Shown here piece by piece: positions 1 through 12,265 of a stretch of 64,000 bases of DNA. Numbering within the stretch: the first letter of the stretch is position 1; every line of letters begins with the position of its first letter. A model generated the notes under the pieces. The model saw only the letters and a list, made by a program, of their open reading frames with translations, was not told the origin of the DNA and ran no database searches. The translations under genes and the position numbers were made by a program. Source of the DNA: Sipunculus nudus. Taxonomy: Eukaryota > Annelida > Sipuncula > Golfingiida > Sipunculidae. The DNA lies in contig CM049311.1 in assembly GCA_026874595.1 (NCBI GenBank), positions 37,964,676 through 38,028,675 of the forward strand, written 5' to 3'.

Positions 1-914
1 TATTTAAACATTGAATTCCAATGTAAAAAAATAAACTTTAGACAGGCCTGGTTAATCTCGAACTAAGTTTACTCCAAGTGTGTCATGTTGTGGGCATTCA
101 CTTCTGTCCATTATATTGATTAAAATGAAGGTTGGGTATTTTAACAATGCTTTTTACCCACAATGCCTCCCCAGCGTTTGGTCAGCCGTGTGTGAGCCTG
201 TGGGCTGCAGATCCATCTTGCCTTTAGGTAAAGGTTGATGTTGGATCCCCCCAGGACTTGCAGGTGCAGTAGGCACCGGGCCTTGGTGACACCAGGATAT
301 AAAATAATATGACAGGAAGCGAGTGCTTCCACCCTGTCTTGTAGTTCCAAACAAAAAAAATGGAACTCTGCAGATGTATATATATATATATAACTTAAGA
401 ATAAGGTAAGTCACCAAAATAATTGTTAAAAAAAATGTTGGACCTGCTGGTCCAGTCAGGCTAGCTGTGGTGTGCCAATTTATTAAATTAATGATTTATT
501 GTTTTCTTTCTTAATCAATTAAATTTGTTGTGATATTGCATAATTGATTATAAATGGTTATGTGTGTACATGCACAGAAGTCATTTCAACCAGAGTAAAT
601 ATTCTAATCCAGTCAAGTATAAAGAAAGATGAGAGGCAAGGAGGAAACAACATTAAAACTGAACCATGTGCAGCTAATAAGTACCCAGATTTTGCCATAA
701 CCTTTATCTTTCTGCATGGTGTAAAAGTCACAATAATATAGAGGGCATATTAAATATTTGATGAATAATCGATCGTTTTTTTGTTTTCTTTCAATCATCA
801 ATCATGATTTTACAACCAGTTCTGACCACTACAGGCTAGTAGGACCTGACTTTTGTTAGACCTACAATCATTTTCTTGAACTTTATCTTTCCCTGAGCAG
901 GCTTTTAACTATTA
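1..914. other. Left edge, presumably OSCP1 intron; no exon recognised
   Basis: AT-rich sequence with a short TA run near 375-392. The minus-strand frames at 141-417 overlap in two reading frames and match no family I recognise. The missing OSCP1 N-terminal exon is not present here. Confidence 0.5.
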
Positions 915-1060
915 ATTTTGTAAGTATTTTCAGTTATATATGATATTGTTGGGACTATGTATATCCTCTCCTGTTTGTATTTTCAGTTATATATGATATT
1001 GTTGGGACTTCTTATATCCATTCTTGTTTGTATTTTCAGTTATTTATGATATTGTTGGCA
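915..1060 (+). repeat. Triplicated 53-bp unit carrying the OSCP1 splice acceptor
   Basis: Three head-to-tail copies of a 53-bp unit each contain TATTTTCAG followed by TTATWTATGATATTGTTGG. The CAG trinucleotides lie at 931-933, 984-986 and 1037-1039. Only the third is followed by the intact exon (1040-1194). Using either upstream acceptor would add 53 or 106 nt, neither a multiple of three, and would shift the frame. Confidence 0.85.
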
Positions 1061-4000
1061 CCATGTATAACAAGAGATTCATGGAAGAGCTGTTCAAACC
1101 TCAGGAATTGTACTCCAAGAAAGCCATGAGGACCGTGTTTGATCGTCTGGCCCACGCTTCTATCATGAGGCTGAACTCAGCCAGCATGGACAAGGTATTG
1201 GTTCTAACATGTACAAGACAAGGTATTGGTTCTAGCATGTACTGTGGTTTCCTTTTTTGTTTGCAAAGGTTTCAAATTTGCGATATTCATGAAAGGAGCA
1301 ATTACAATGAAAATAAAACATTCCTGAAAAAGAGGCCCCATCATGGAAGGCAAGTCAAAAGGTAGAACATTGGCATTTAACACAAATAATAACAGATCTT
1401 GAATGTTCAAAGATTGCATGCTATTTAAATAATATCAGATCTGTGAAATTAAATGTCATAAATGAACAATATTGTTTGATGATGCCTTGGGATCCTAACC
1501 AGTTATTAAGATTTTGCACACATAATATATGATATAATGAATTCATATAATTGATAACTTAGTATAGATATATGGGGAGATTGCGAAAATTGGACCTCTA
1601 TGAAACACTGAAAAAGTTGAAATCACAAAATTTTAACATCTAAATACAAAGCTGGTATATTGTTCTGTCCTATGGCACACTGAGGTGTATCTTAATGTAT
1701 TGCTTTTTGGCTAGAAAAGATTTGATGTAAAAGAAATCATTTGGTAGATTTTTATTTATTATTTTATTGCTAATATTATGGAGACATTCATTTTCATGAC
1801 ACACTGTGATACTGAGATATGGATGTTCTTTATCAGCTGTACGATCTGATGACAATGGCCTTCAAATACCAAGTGTCCTTGTGCCTGAGGCCGTCTGATA
1901 TACTCTTGGTGACTCTGAACCACCTGGATGCCATAGCAGAGTTTGTCCAGGAAAACAGTCCAGTTAACACACAGGTGGAAAATGTCTACAGACTTCTCAT
2001 ACAGGTGAGCCTCCTGACTAAAAGTAAAAAGGGTGGTACAGACTGACTAATATTTATACACAGGTGGAAAATGTCTACAGACTCCTCATACAGGTGAGCC
2101 TCTTGACTAAAAGTAAAAAGGGTGGTACAGACTGACTAATATTTATACACAGGTGGAAAATGTCTACAGACTCCTCATACAGGTGAGCCTCTTGACTAAA
2201 AGTAAAAAGGGTGGTACAGACTGACTAAAATTATCAATGGTGGTACAGACTCCCATACAGGTTAATCTCCAGACTAAAATGATAATTCTGCATTGACCCA
2301 GTTGAGGACTGCAGACTACTCAAACAGGTGATACAGACTTCTCATACAGTTAGGCTCTTGACTAAAATATATAGAAAAGTTAGACACAGCTGCTAGAGAT
2401 TCCTAATACAGGTAAGTCTACTTATTGAAATTATACACACATGGTACAGATTCCTCATACAGGTGAGTCTCCTGACTTAACTTTATACTCAGATGGAAAT
2501 GTCTAAAGATTCAAAAAGGTGATTCTCCTAACTAAACTTATATACAGGTGGAAAATGTCTAAATTTGCTGACTAATATTATACTTTGGCAAAGAGTTTGC
2601 ATAAGAGCTGGTATAATAAAACAAAATTAAGCCAGTATTTGTTGTATTCTTATCTTAATGATCTTGATATCTCATTCCAATGCAGTTATCCTTCATTATA
2701 TTTGCCATGGTGTGATTGCTAAGCTGTACATTTCAGGGTGTTTAAAGGTTTAGTTTTGGTGGCTGCCAGATGTTAGCAGTCATTGCATTTATGCCTTAGT
2801 GTAGTAATTGTTTGTGTTGAATATTATTTTTCTACATATTCCATGTAAAACCTGCCTTTCAAAGTAGTCATGTTAGAGTTTATAAATTATTTTATAGAAT
2901 ACAAATTGTCACCTCTCTCATACCAAAGTGGTGTTCTAAATAAGGTAAAGTTCGACGATATCAAATAAAATGCCATTCTATCTACATTATGCTTTGAATC
3001 AATCTGTTGTTTAGCTTTGCCTGTTATCTTTTAACAGTCACAACTTTATCATCTGCTCTTGTCCACTTTCAGCACTATGGTGACCTGACACCAGGAGAGT
3101 TCATGCTGATCAGGCAGACATTGCTCAATTTCTTTCAGGACATGCACATAAGGGTCAGTATTTCATGTATTTCACATTCTTTATACAGTAGAGCGCTGTT
3201 CATCCGAACATTGTGGGGGACAAGGTTTTTGTTCAGATAAATGAATGTTTGGATGAACGGGCATGTGTAAAACAACATTGTGGCATCAATGTCGAGTGCA
3301 TGATATTACTACTATGAATAGTGGCACAATGTCTTGGACTTCAGTTAGCTTTCAGAGTTATCAAAAAGGAACCAGAATGGAATAAGTGATAAATACTTCT
3401 TTACTTACATGGAATGAACAAATCAAACGTTCATTCAAGTAATTATTAATATTATATTTTCAACTACTTGGTTAAGAGTATTTGTCATTGGAGTACATGA
3501 ACCATTTATTCCCTTGCCGATTGTGTGGATATCCGCCATGACAGGTAACCGCCTCTGTACCACCCCTATGTGCGAACAGTAAAACTAATTTGTAATCGGA
3601 CGTCGTGCGCATCATCTTTCGCCTCTTGGAATTCTGCGTGTCTGGCATCAGGCCCTTGAAGTCCCTTAGCTGGTGACGACTGTTCTTGGTGTCACTTATG
3701 ATTTATCTGCCAACATTAAACTCTCTGGCAAACTGCGATTTGGTCAAGTGTCTCAAAGATGCTTGAGAAATAAAGCGCTTGTCTTCAAGTGACAGGACAT
3801 GTCGCTTGAGTTTGCGAGACCCTGACTCTATCTGACATGAAATTAGAGCACTACGATCAGTGTTTTTGTAATAAAGATTTGCTAAATTGTGAATTAACGT
3901 GCTTGTCATGATAAAGCTTATATAGAAAACAGATTTGCAGATTTGCAGAACTTCTCAGATTAGTTAAAGTTCAAGCGTATCAGAGTCCTACTTTGTCAGC

Positions 4001-7000
4001 ACAGAATCTATTTGCTGTCATTGTTGGATGGTTTACCGGTGTGAACAACCAAACAAGGTACGACAAAATGTAAATTAGGTGACCTGACAGGTGGTCATTT
4101 TCACACCTGCAACTACATAAATGAGTACAAGTCCCAGCGAAGGTACAGCAGGGTGTGCACAACCTGGATGATCAGATGTTGTCACACCTGCAACTCAACA
4201 ACCAATGATGCATTCATTAATTAGTCGGGGCCAGGAGAAAATACACTTGCGACAATCTGCTCTTCTGATGCAATATATCTTATTTTCAGATCACCAAATT
4301 TTCGTTTGTAAACATTTCGGATAAACTGTCATAATTTTGTTTCTTAAGTTTGAATTACCAATAAACGGTTTTATGGATAAACAGTGTTCAGATGAAGGGA
4401 GCTCCTCTGTATTGTTTAAATGATTTATGCTACAAATAAAGCTCTTTTAATATGTGCACATATTTAACAACTGATATAAGGGTATTATCCATGTCAAATA
4501 ACTCCATTAATATTATTTGTAAGTGCTAAAGTTTTTTTAGTACCATATTGTCTAACTAGAATAGGGGCAGTCGACATGTCACTACAAATATCAACCGTAT
4601 CACAATGGCATTGATAGAGTGAGGCATGGAATGTATTCTGACGTGGCAGCCCTCCAAATTTGTGGCATCAGAGATGCCAGATTATCCCAAGATAACAGTG
4701 GTTGAAACTTAAAAATAATTATCGCAGGTGGCACCACCAGTCATGTGTACATGATAACACCGTCCTAGATCTATGGAAATGCAAAATTATTGCAAAATTT
4801 CAGGCTGATATATCAAACCACTCCTGAGATAAATGCATAAATGTCTTTAATCAATACATGATTGAAGGCAATGCCACCTGTCTTGTGTATGAGAAAGCTA
4901 CACAAGATGAATGGCTCTGCCAACTTTCAGGCCAATAAATCAAACCAATACTGAGATGTGTGTGATTATTGCCAAAAGGAAGTGCACAAAGGAACATCAT
5001 GCAAAAATTATTGTAGATGGTGCCCAAGTCTTGTATTCAAGATGAAGGAATGCAACATTTAAGGCTGAAACATTAAACCACTCCTGATGTAAATACATGA
5101 ATGGATTCTTTAAATATGATTGGAGGTGGCATCAATATCTCGTGTGGCAAAAAGCTACACAAGGGGATGGATGTGCATATTTCTGGCCCATGTCACTAAC
5201 CCCTCCTGAGATAAGGCATCACTCTGTTCTATGAAAACATGTCAATAGGTGGTACCACCAGTCTGGTCTGTGACAAAGCTATCCAAGATAGATAAACATG
5301 AAAGATTTCAGGCTGATACATCCACCCAGATAGATATGTGCAATTTTCACCTAAAACAGATTTATGGATGGATGCTATGCAATAATGATTGAAGATGGCA
5401 CCACCAGGCTTGCATATGAGATATAAGTATGTATGAGGTATAAAAAATCTATTGATATGCAAAATATCACATATATATAACAAACCTCTCCTGAGATAAA
5501 TACATAGATGTATTCTAGAAATGCATGATTGTCAAGTGTATGAGAAAGCTATCCAAGATGGATTGACATTACAAATTCAGACTGATACATTGAACCATTC
5601 CTCAGATACCAGTGATTTACACCCAAAGCAACCACATGGATGGATGCGACATGAAAGCAATTGCAGATGGTGCCACCAGTCTTCAGTATGAGTTAAAGGT
5701 ATCCAAGATCAATAGACATGCAAATTTTTTTCCCCAGAACATCAAAACACTCATGAGATATGTGCTATTATTGATACTAAAAGATGCACAGATTGATACT
5801 ATGTAAAAAGGATTGTAGATAGCACCACCAACATTTTGTTCACATGTATCTGAAGAACAATGCCGGGTTTCAGTCAGATCCATCCAAGATTCTCAGGGGA
5901 GTTCTTCATAGTTGAATGTGGCTGCATCAGAGGTGGATTCTACTTGAAAATGTAGCATCCACAAAACTCTTTCAGGGCTTACAGTAATATACAATATAAA
6001 AAATCTCCATTTACCTTTATTAGGTGACGCTTGTCTGAAAGAAATGGGAAAGCCCCCTTGTGTGCAGCAATCCACCATGACATGGGGATTCTACAGACTT
6101 ATACCATACCCAAAGCCCCTAATTTGAATTATTATTTAATTATTGCAAACATATTCTTTGTCATTTTTAACCCTGAATGAAGTTAGGGTTATTGTTTTGG
6201 TTGATTCTGTGTGTGAGCATGTGCGTATCTGCAAGAAATCTGAAGAATTGTTTCTTGAAATCAACAAATTAGTAGCATCCATGAACAATTCAGAATCCAC
6301 AGTAATTCATGTTAGACTTAATCCCTGTATTTTTACCTTCAAAACTGTCAGACACTGAGACAGTTTTTTCAGTATCCTCTGTTTCATGGCAGTTATGTCA
6401 CAGTTTTAGTTCCCGAATCATATTTCATATTTGACCATCACCAAATAGCAGGGACAACTCATCTAAGCTTTTGAAATGTAAATATAGAAAAAATAGAAAT
6501 AGAAATAAGTATATTTTTTTTGCATTTGCTAAGATTTTGCAATATTCAGCTGAGCACTGTGACCTGTGAGTCCTTTTTTTCATATCAAGTATAAAGATAT
6601 GTTCAATTTGTTTTAAAATATGCGATTTATCAGCTGATAATGAATGTACTCTCCCAGATGTAATAAAGGACTGTACCTGTCATATTGTCTTTTATTCCAG
6701 GTATCTATTTTCCTGAAGGACAAGGTGCAGAATTCTAATGGTCGCTTTGTATTGCCAGCTGGTGGGCTAGTTCCCTGGGCAACAGAAGTCCCTGGAACAA
6801 TCAGGTGAGCCATATGCTGTGAAAAAATCCTGGTGAGAACCCTGAACTAGCTTTGGAATTTTATGATTTGTGCTCTTCAGATCTACAAATATTGTTGGTA
6901 ACTCTTATTGAGTTATCAGTGTACTAATTACAGTAGCACTGTAGAATGTTTGGTGATGGAGAATAAGGTATTCTATTGTAAAAAATGTGAAATTTTTTAA

Positions 7001-10000
7001 CGGACCCTGCATTGTTCTGCAGGACATTTAATGAGAGAGGTCAGCCAGCGAACCAGACACAGTTCAGCACGGGAGGACAGTATAAAACTCAGGCTCAAGA
7101 GGGATCTTTCAGTCCCAATGGCAACAGGGTCACTACGCTCGGCACAAACATGTAAGTTTCTCTCAGGGCTTAGATTTCACATAACATTACCACTTGAAAG
7201 GTGAAGGTAGCATCTTTATAGTCTAATATCACATGGTCAGTCTCATCTGACTTAATCTTTTCAGAGTTTTTCAGGCCAGTTAATCATGTAGCTTTTCTCA
7301 GCTCCCTTGGAACATACATCCTATGTAGCCTGGAAAGGAGCAATCTGGTTATTCCCTTGCTGCCATGACTAGCCCCTATTCACTCCTGGGTGAAAAAAGG
7401 TGCACTAATAATTTTTCTATAGCATGGAGAATGGTCTTAAAAGGAATAGTCCCACAGTTGAAGGAATTACACACACAAAAAAAATATTAAGTCACTAAAC
7501 ACTTCCTGTTCTTGTTAATTTGCTTTAAGGGGCCTATTCACATACCAGATATGTAAGTATACACAAAAAACAGTGTTTTCTCCTGAAAATATTATGGCAT
7601 TTGCCAGTATTTTGTGCTAAATCAGTTTGTTTTCTCCTGTGCACATGTAGGAAAAAGCTTACACCGGGTGCAATCAGTGTTGCTAAATATAAACATAAAG
7701 CACATGCCACCTGGTGGCCGTACTGTGTGACTGCACAAATCAAGAATTTTCAAGCTTCCAGCCAGTGTTTCTTCTTTCATGTTACCTGTCCTTGTTTTGG
7801 AGTTTGAACCTCTGGTCAGGCAGTCCTGGTATGGTAAACTATCACACTTGGACAGTGTTTACCCATATATAACAATGTATAAAACAGGTGATTTCCAGAT
7901 AATAAGTCTGTGAGCCAGGGTGGTTTTGCTGGGGAAACTTTTTTATACATCCAAAAGGAACTAATGATGTTAGATCATGCACATAATATTACAAATATAA
8001 ATGTACCTTTAAGGATTTTGATTAAGGTATATGTATTGTTTCATCGCTGTGTTTAGGTACAGCATTGCCAGAACTGTAGAAGCAATGACTAGCGGACCCA
8101 CAAAGCAGTCAACAACCTCTGCAGACATGGTGAGTGATCAGTATGCTGTCTCAGCAGGACACTGGCTGTAGCAGTTTGCGTCTGTTTGTTAAAGCAAAGA
8201 AATGAATGAAACCTTCAGTCCCCCCCCCCCCAAACCTGTGTCTAAATCAGTGATCATCTTTTTTTTACATGTTACATGATTTAAAGTTTCATTTTATAAC
8301 AGCGGCGATAAAAAAGCATCTACTGTATTAAGTAGGGTTGATCCGAATCCTCTTTTTGTCTTTTTAGAAAATGTCAAGTGTTTGAACAAAAAAGGAGACA
8401 GACTCAGTTTAGTTTTCCATAATTATTTACTTCAGCCCATGGACCTTTCCTCAATGGATGTATTCAAAATGATACCCTGTTGTATGATTTGTTGATATCA
8501 AATTTCTTATGACCCTTACAGTATCCAGTCATAATCTTTTTAGCATTGCAGACTGCAGTGCTTTGAATGATAAACTGTTAAAGCTCATTTAATGTAGAAT
8601 CATAGATAATTTTAGTTTACTTGTAAATTAAGTTTATGATATAAATTTTTAAAATTCACTCTACTGTTTTTCTTCATGGTCATGGTTCACTTTTACAAAT
8701 TCTGCAATATTAATGAGTCAACATACTGTAGTGTCAGATTAAGCTGTCAGATTGTACTTTATTTATACAGGACACTTCAAGTCCAAATCCTTTGGCGAAA
8801 GCACAGTTAGATTTACTGTCTCATTTGATTGGTGGAGAAAAGAAAAAGGGGAGGTCAGAGTTCAGGCTCAACTTGTTCAACACAGATGAAGAGGAAATGT
8901 AAGTTTTTTTTTATTTCTTAATCTATTTTAACCAGTTAATGAGAATATAGAAGTAGGGTCATCCTAATATAATTTGGGAATGAAGGCATGATCATCCCCA
9001 GAGCATTTCTCCAGCATTTACTTGGAAGATACATTTCTAATGGCCACCAAACTCTCTTCGCAAATAAATTACCAGTATTTAGAGACTCTCCCTAGAGTAC
9101 ATTCCTGTCATATTGCCCTGCCCTCATCAAACCCTGACCTCGATGATATTTCAAAACCACTCATGGGGGCTGTCTGTGTACAGATTAAAATGTGGATGCT
9201 TCAAGTCACATGTTGGAATGATGGGTATAGTCCTGGTATTTATAATTTATAGATAATGTCAAATGGATTTTCTGACAATGGAGTTTAAGGAGAATTTTGC
9301 TAGGTCTAGGGAAGGTAAACTCTGAGATCTCAGATGGAGCATTGCCCCTTCACTTTTAAACTTGTGTCACTGTTTTGGATATTAATTACCAGCAACAAAT
9401 GGTTGAGTCATAGATAATATTACATTTTGGAATTATATTACCTGCAGGGAATGTATTATTATTGCTACAACATTATGAAAGCAGAATGAATAAGTGAATC
9501 TTACTCCAGTAAGATGACAGAAATAATTAAAATTTTATTACCAACATATTGACTGCACCGTATTTATGTAGGTGTAGGAGGCACTTAACATGATAGATAT
9601 CTATTATAACTTAGTGGCATAGAATTTCTACTGATTGAATTTATCTAATATATGTAATACAGTAAGCCTAAGTATCAGAGAGTCACACATTATTTTAGTA
9701 AATAAATATTGCTGCATGGCATTAACTGTATCTAGTGTACCATTCAAACAAATAATATTGGTTTATATTAAAATGTAATCAGTTATGTGACGTATGATTT
9801 ATTCACCTTTCTTCACAGACAAGCAGAGGCAATGAGGCCATCGCAGGGCCCCAGTGGTCAATTTCTCAACATTGATGCATCAAAGGTAAATAGAATACTA
9901 CCCACCACACTCATACTTAATTATCTATTCTGTGCAGCTGTCTTGATATATTTCGATAAGATCACATCACTAGCAGTCTCAAGTGTTAAAGACTAGGTAC

Positions 10001-11675
10001 TTTCAATATTGACTGTGTGTTTATACAGGTGTCACAGTCTGTAGTCCATCCAAGCACCCATGTCTGTTTGTTTTCCCAGGGTATTTTTTTATCTATGTGA
10101 GACAAATTAAAATTTTCAAGCCCAGAGGTTGCAGGAGCTATTCCACTGACTACCTGATTGAAAAAAATAATGTATTACTTTGCACTGAATTTGTATGAGG
10201 CAATCCAAAATGTGACAGAACAGGATACCAACAGAAATTTAGTAAATATTGAATTTATTACATGAGAAAACAGTAACTTTTTCTTGTCAGGTTGACAGAA
10301 ATGACATCAGTCATGTATATGAACAAATGTTCTTTAATATCAAAGAATAAGTTGGACCCTTTCCTGCCCTGTCAGGAAGGCAAACATAGGTTTTCACCTG
10401 CCCAGGGCAGTTGGTCTGTGGTAAATGCTAATCCCTGCAGTTTGTAAGATTAATGTCATATAAAACTGACATCTTGTCCCTTTGTTTTATTTTTTCAGGG
10501 AAACAGCCAGGTAACTTCTGTCTTGTGTGTTCAGTAATTCTCGGACCATAAAGTATTTATGAAGATTTTTTAAAAATTTTTCTTCAAGAATTTACAAATG
10601 AACCTGATGAATGAGAGTTGTAATGTAAATTTTTTTGACAATCCATTGTCTGTGATAAACTTTTGAAATAAATACAAAATGTCTGACCTGAAAATATCAA
10701 ACATTGTATGGCACCAGTACATGTTCTGTAGTAGATTTTCCAAGTATTATATATTGATAAAAAAATTATGAGAACATGAGAAAGTGTTGAATTTTCCTTT
10801 CTATATTAAAATCATTAACATTTAAAATAAAGCCCATACTGTCAGAATATATAAATTTACACAGGTGAAACGGAATTCTGCTCTGATTGTTGATAAAAGT
10901 GTTCTCATGTGACTGGTTCTACTGTACATAATATGAATGCTGCTAATTGTACCTGATCCATTCATTTCTACTCCATTTTTCCTGCAGTATGTAACCTGGT
11001 GTCTGCATTTGTTACTCTTCAAAACCTTGTATTATGTAATTGTTTATTCTGCTATAATGTATATTTTCTGGAACTATTTATAGTGACTTCCTCTTTGAAC
11101 GTCTCTCTAAAACCAAAATTTTGAGCTGTTGTCAGTGCTTTCTTGTTATTTCTATATGTCAGAGCAATTTTACATAACATTGTGGTAAAGATGTTTGCTA
11201 TGGTTTACCAAATTGGTGGTCCTTGTCAGTTTTGTTATGTAAAGATTAGCATCTTATTTATCATGGCTCATTATCCCTAGCAAATTAACAAAATATACCT
11301 TGGAAGTGTTTTTTACAAAATTCATTTTCTTTCCGGCCAGAATCTGTGTTAATATGTTATTTAGTCACATTTGCTTTCAGCTAATACTTCTGATTATTGT
11401 TAATTATAATTCAACATAGTGTTAGTGTGAGATATACATATTTAACATATATTTAACATATGTTAGTATCATACTCTGTAAGACATTCGTGTAAGATTGA
11501 ATCCAAATATATTTTGTAACCCTTATCTACTGATATTCATGTGTTATTCCCTGTGTCTTTCAAACAGAAAAAACAAAACTCAGAGTTAAGCCGCATAATG
11601 GGTGAAATGAACATGGCAGGAGGTTCAGCTGATGATGAAGAGGACCTTCTAGACTTGATGGACAGCGCAAAGTAA
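1040..11675 (+). CDS. OSCP1: OSCP1 (organic solute carrier partner 1), 5' partial, ten visible coding exons
   Basis: Exons read from frame and splice consensus: 1040-1194, 1837-2004, 3073-3153, 6701-6804, 7023-7151, 8057-8129, 8771-8898, 9819-9885, 10499-10510 and 11568-11675 (TAA stop 11673-11675). All junction phases agree, and every exon is flanked by AG and GT. Family-typical segments include KFMEELFKPQELYSKKA-like residues in the first exon, LYDLMTMAFKYQV in the second, GEFMLIRQTLLNFFQD in the third, FLKDKVQNSNGRFVLP in the fourth, a conserved LGTNMYS across exons 5-6, FRLNLFNTDEEE in exon 7, and RIMGEM plus an acidic DDEEDLLDLMDS tail at the C terminus. These match the single-domain Oscp1 family (human OSCP1/NOR1), reported to modulate organic solute transport. 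The first exon starts in phase 1, so the N-terminal part of the protein (about the first 45 residues by comparison with human) is encoded left of the window. No signal peptide or membrane segment is visible. Identity is firm; molecular function is known only from the family. Confidence 0.95.
1972..2580 (+). repeat. Tandem 89-bp repeat that copies an exon end and its splice donor
   Basis: The last 33 nt of the second visible OSCP1 exon plus the first part of its intron recur with an 89-bp period: CAGGTGGAA starts at 1972, 2061 and 2150, each followed by a copy of CATACAGGTGAGC. Copies 1-3 are nearly identical. From 2239 to about 2580 at least four degraded copies follow, several keeping a CAGGTGAG-like or CAGGTAAG-like donor. 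The exon proper ends at 2004, where the reading frame matches the OSCP1 family. Confidence 0.85.
3186..4409. mobile_element. Degenerate pogo/Tigger-like DNA transposon in an OSCP1 intron
   Basis: A 1,224-bp element flanked by TA on both sides (3184-3185 and 4410-4411), as expected for the Tc1/mariner-pogo group. The left end starts CAGTAGAGCGCTGTTCATCC and the reverse complement of the right end starts CAGAGGAGCTCCCTTCATCT; the two ends agree at about 22 of 29 positions. It carries a decayed transposase remnant on the minus strand (see the next entry). At 1.2 kb it is shorter than a full Tigger and cannot be autonomous. It lies between the third and fourth visible OSCP1 exons. Confidence 0.8.
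3560..3909 (-). pseudogene. Tigger/pogo transposase fragment (CENP-B-type helix-turn-helix)
   Basis: The minus strand encodes a 68-residue frame (3909-3703) ending with KRHVLSLEDKRF...KSQFAREFNVGR, the characteristic start of the psq/CENP-B-like helix-turn-helix of pogo-type transposases. A stop follows at the position where the family continues with S/K-S-T. The same frame past the stop still reads IISDTKNSRHQL and RRKMMRTTSDYKL, resembling the following inter-helix region. No DDE catalytic core is present in the 1.2-kb element, so it is a relic. Confidence 0.7.
4700..5880. repeat. Degenerate tandem repeat, period about 140 bp, in an OSCP1 intron
   Basis: A recurring block reads roughly GGTGGCACCACCAGTCTTGT, then a TATGAGAAAGCTATCCAAGAT-like stretch, then TTTCAGGCTGATA, ATCAAACCACTCCTGAGATA and a TGCAAAAATTATTG link. 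The palindromic GGTGGYRCCACC-like core appears near 4729, 4868, 5018, 5124, 5250, 5394, 5669 and 5817. Copies are strongly diverged. The same consensus reappears at 45130-45410. Confidence 0.75.
5881..6700. other. OSCP1 intron sequence, nothing further recognised
   Basis: AT-rich intron leading to the exon at 6701. Apart from the normal polypyrimidine tract and acceptor TTTATTCCAG (6691-6700) I see no feature. Confidence 0.5.
8899..11567 (+). other. OSCP1 distal introns, largely unique AT-rich sequence
   Basis: Apart from the exons at 9819-9885 and 10499-10510, no coding or repeat feature could be supported. The frame opening at 9787 is only the exon at 9819 extended into intron on both sides. 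Confidence 0.5.
10499..10510 (+). CDS. OSCP1: OSCP1 12-nt microexon (GNSQ)
   Basis: A four-codon exon, GGA AAC AGC CAG, sits between a pyrimidine-rich acceptor ending TTTTTCAG (10491-10498) and a GTAACT donor. It is phase 0 on both sides, so including or skipping it keeps the frame. It falls between the ...NIDASK exon (9819-9885) and the last exon, in a part of OSCP1 that varies in length between animals. Likely an alternatively used exon, but no transcript data are available here. Confidence 0.6.
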
Positions 11676-11804
11676 TCCAGAAACAACTTGTCATACAGCT
11701 GTCCCTGGATCTCTTGATCTCAACTGATCAAAATCTCTCCCTCAGTTTTTCTCTCTCTCCCCAAGGTCTCTCCACATGTTCTGCATGGACAATCTCATAG
11801 ACGT

Positions 11805-12180
11805 TATAGTAAAGCTAGCATTCCATATATGGGTATGAGGTATGTATGCGTATGCAGTATTTATGTGTAATGTAACTAGAAAACAGACACCTGTAATTCC
11901 ATTAATAGGTATGTGTATGCAGTGCATATGCAGTAAAATCAGACCTTTAGTATAGAGCTGCATGAGAAGAGAAGTCATCTGCCAGAGGAATACCCTACCA
12001 CTGATGTCAAAGTTTGGAATATCCCAGTCTGTGACCATGCATGTGTTTTAAATCATTACTGAGAGCAAATGAAACTTGCTGCATAAGCATATGTATATAT
12101 GCACTGCATATGCACATATGGAATCCACTCAAAGAAAATATGTGTGTGATTCCTAACTGCATACGTATATATCGACTGCT
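11805..12180. repeat. Dispersed repeat family A, copy 1 (about 370 bp)
   Basis: Begins CTAGCATTCCATATATG and ends near TTCCTAACTGCATACGTATA. It shares blocks such as AGGAATACCCT, the CAGTCTGTGACCATG region and ATTCCTAACTGCAT with copies at 19455-19740 and 56275-56640. On the minus strand this copy and the one at 56266-56496 give similar frames (MVTDWDIPNFDISGRVFLWQ versus MVTDWGILQFDVNDRVFLWQ). This is shared repeat ancestry, not a gene. The ends are rich in alternating ATATGCATATGC-type sequence. Confidence 0.7.
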
Positions 12181-12265
12181 ACCTTCATACTAGTGATGAT
12201 CAAGTCATATCTGGGATATGCAAGGAGTCAGAGATAAAGAAGGGTCAGCCGGAGATATGGTTTTA

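Noticed and set aside
11742-12038. 98-codon minus-strand frame similar to the one at 56266-56496
   Set aside because: The similarity comes from both lying in dispersed repeat family A; stops and indels differ among the three copies.
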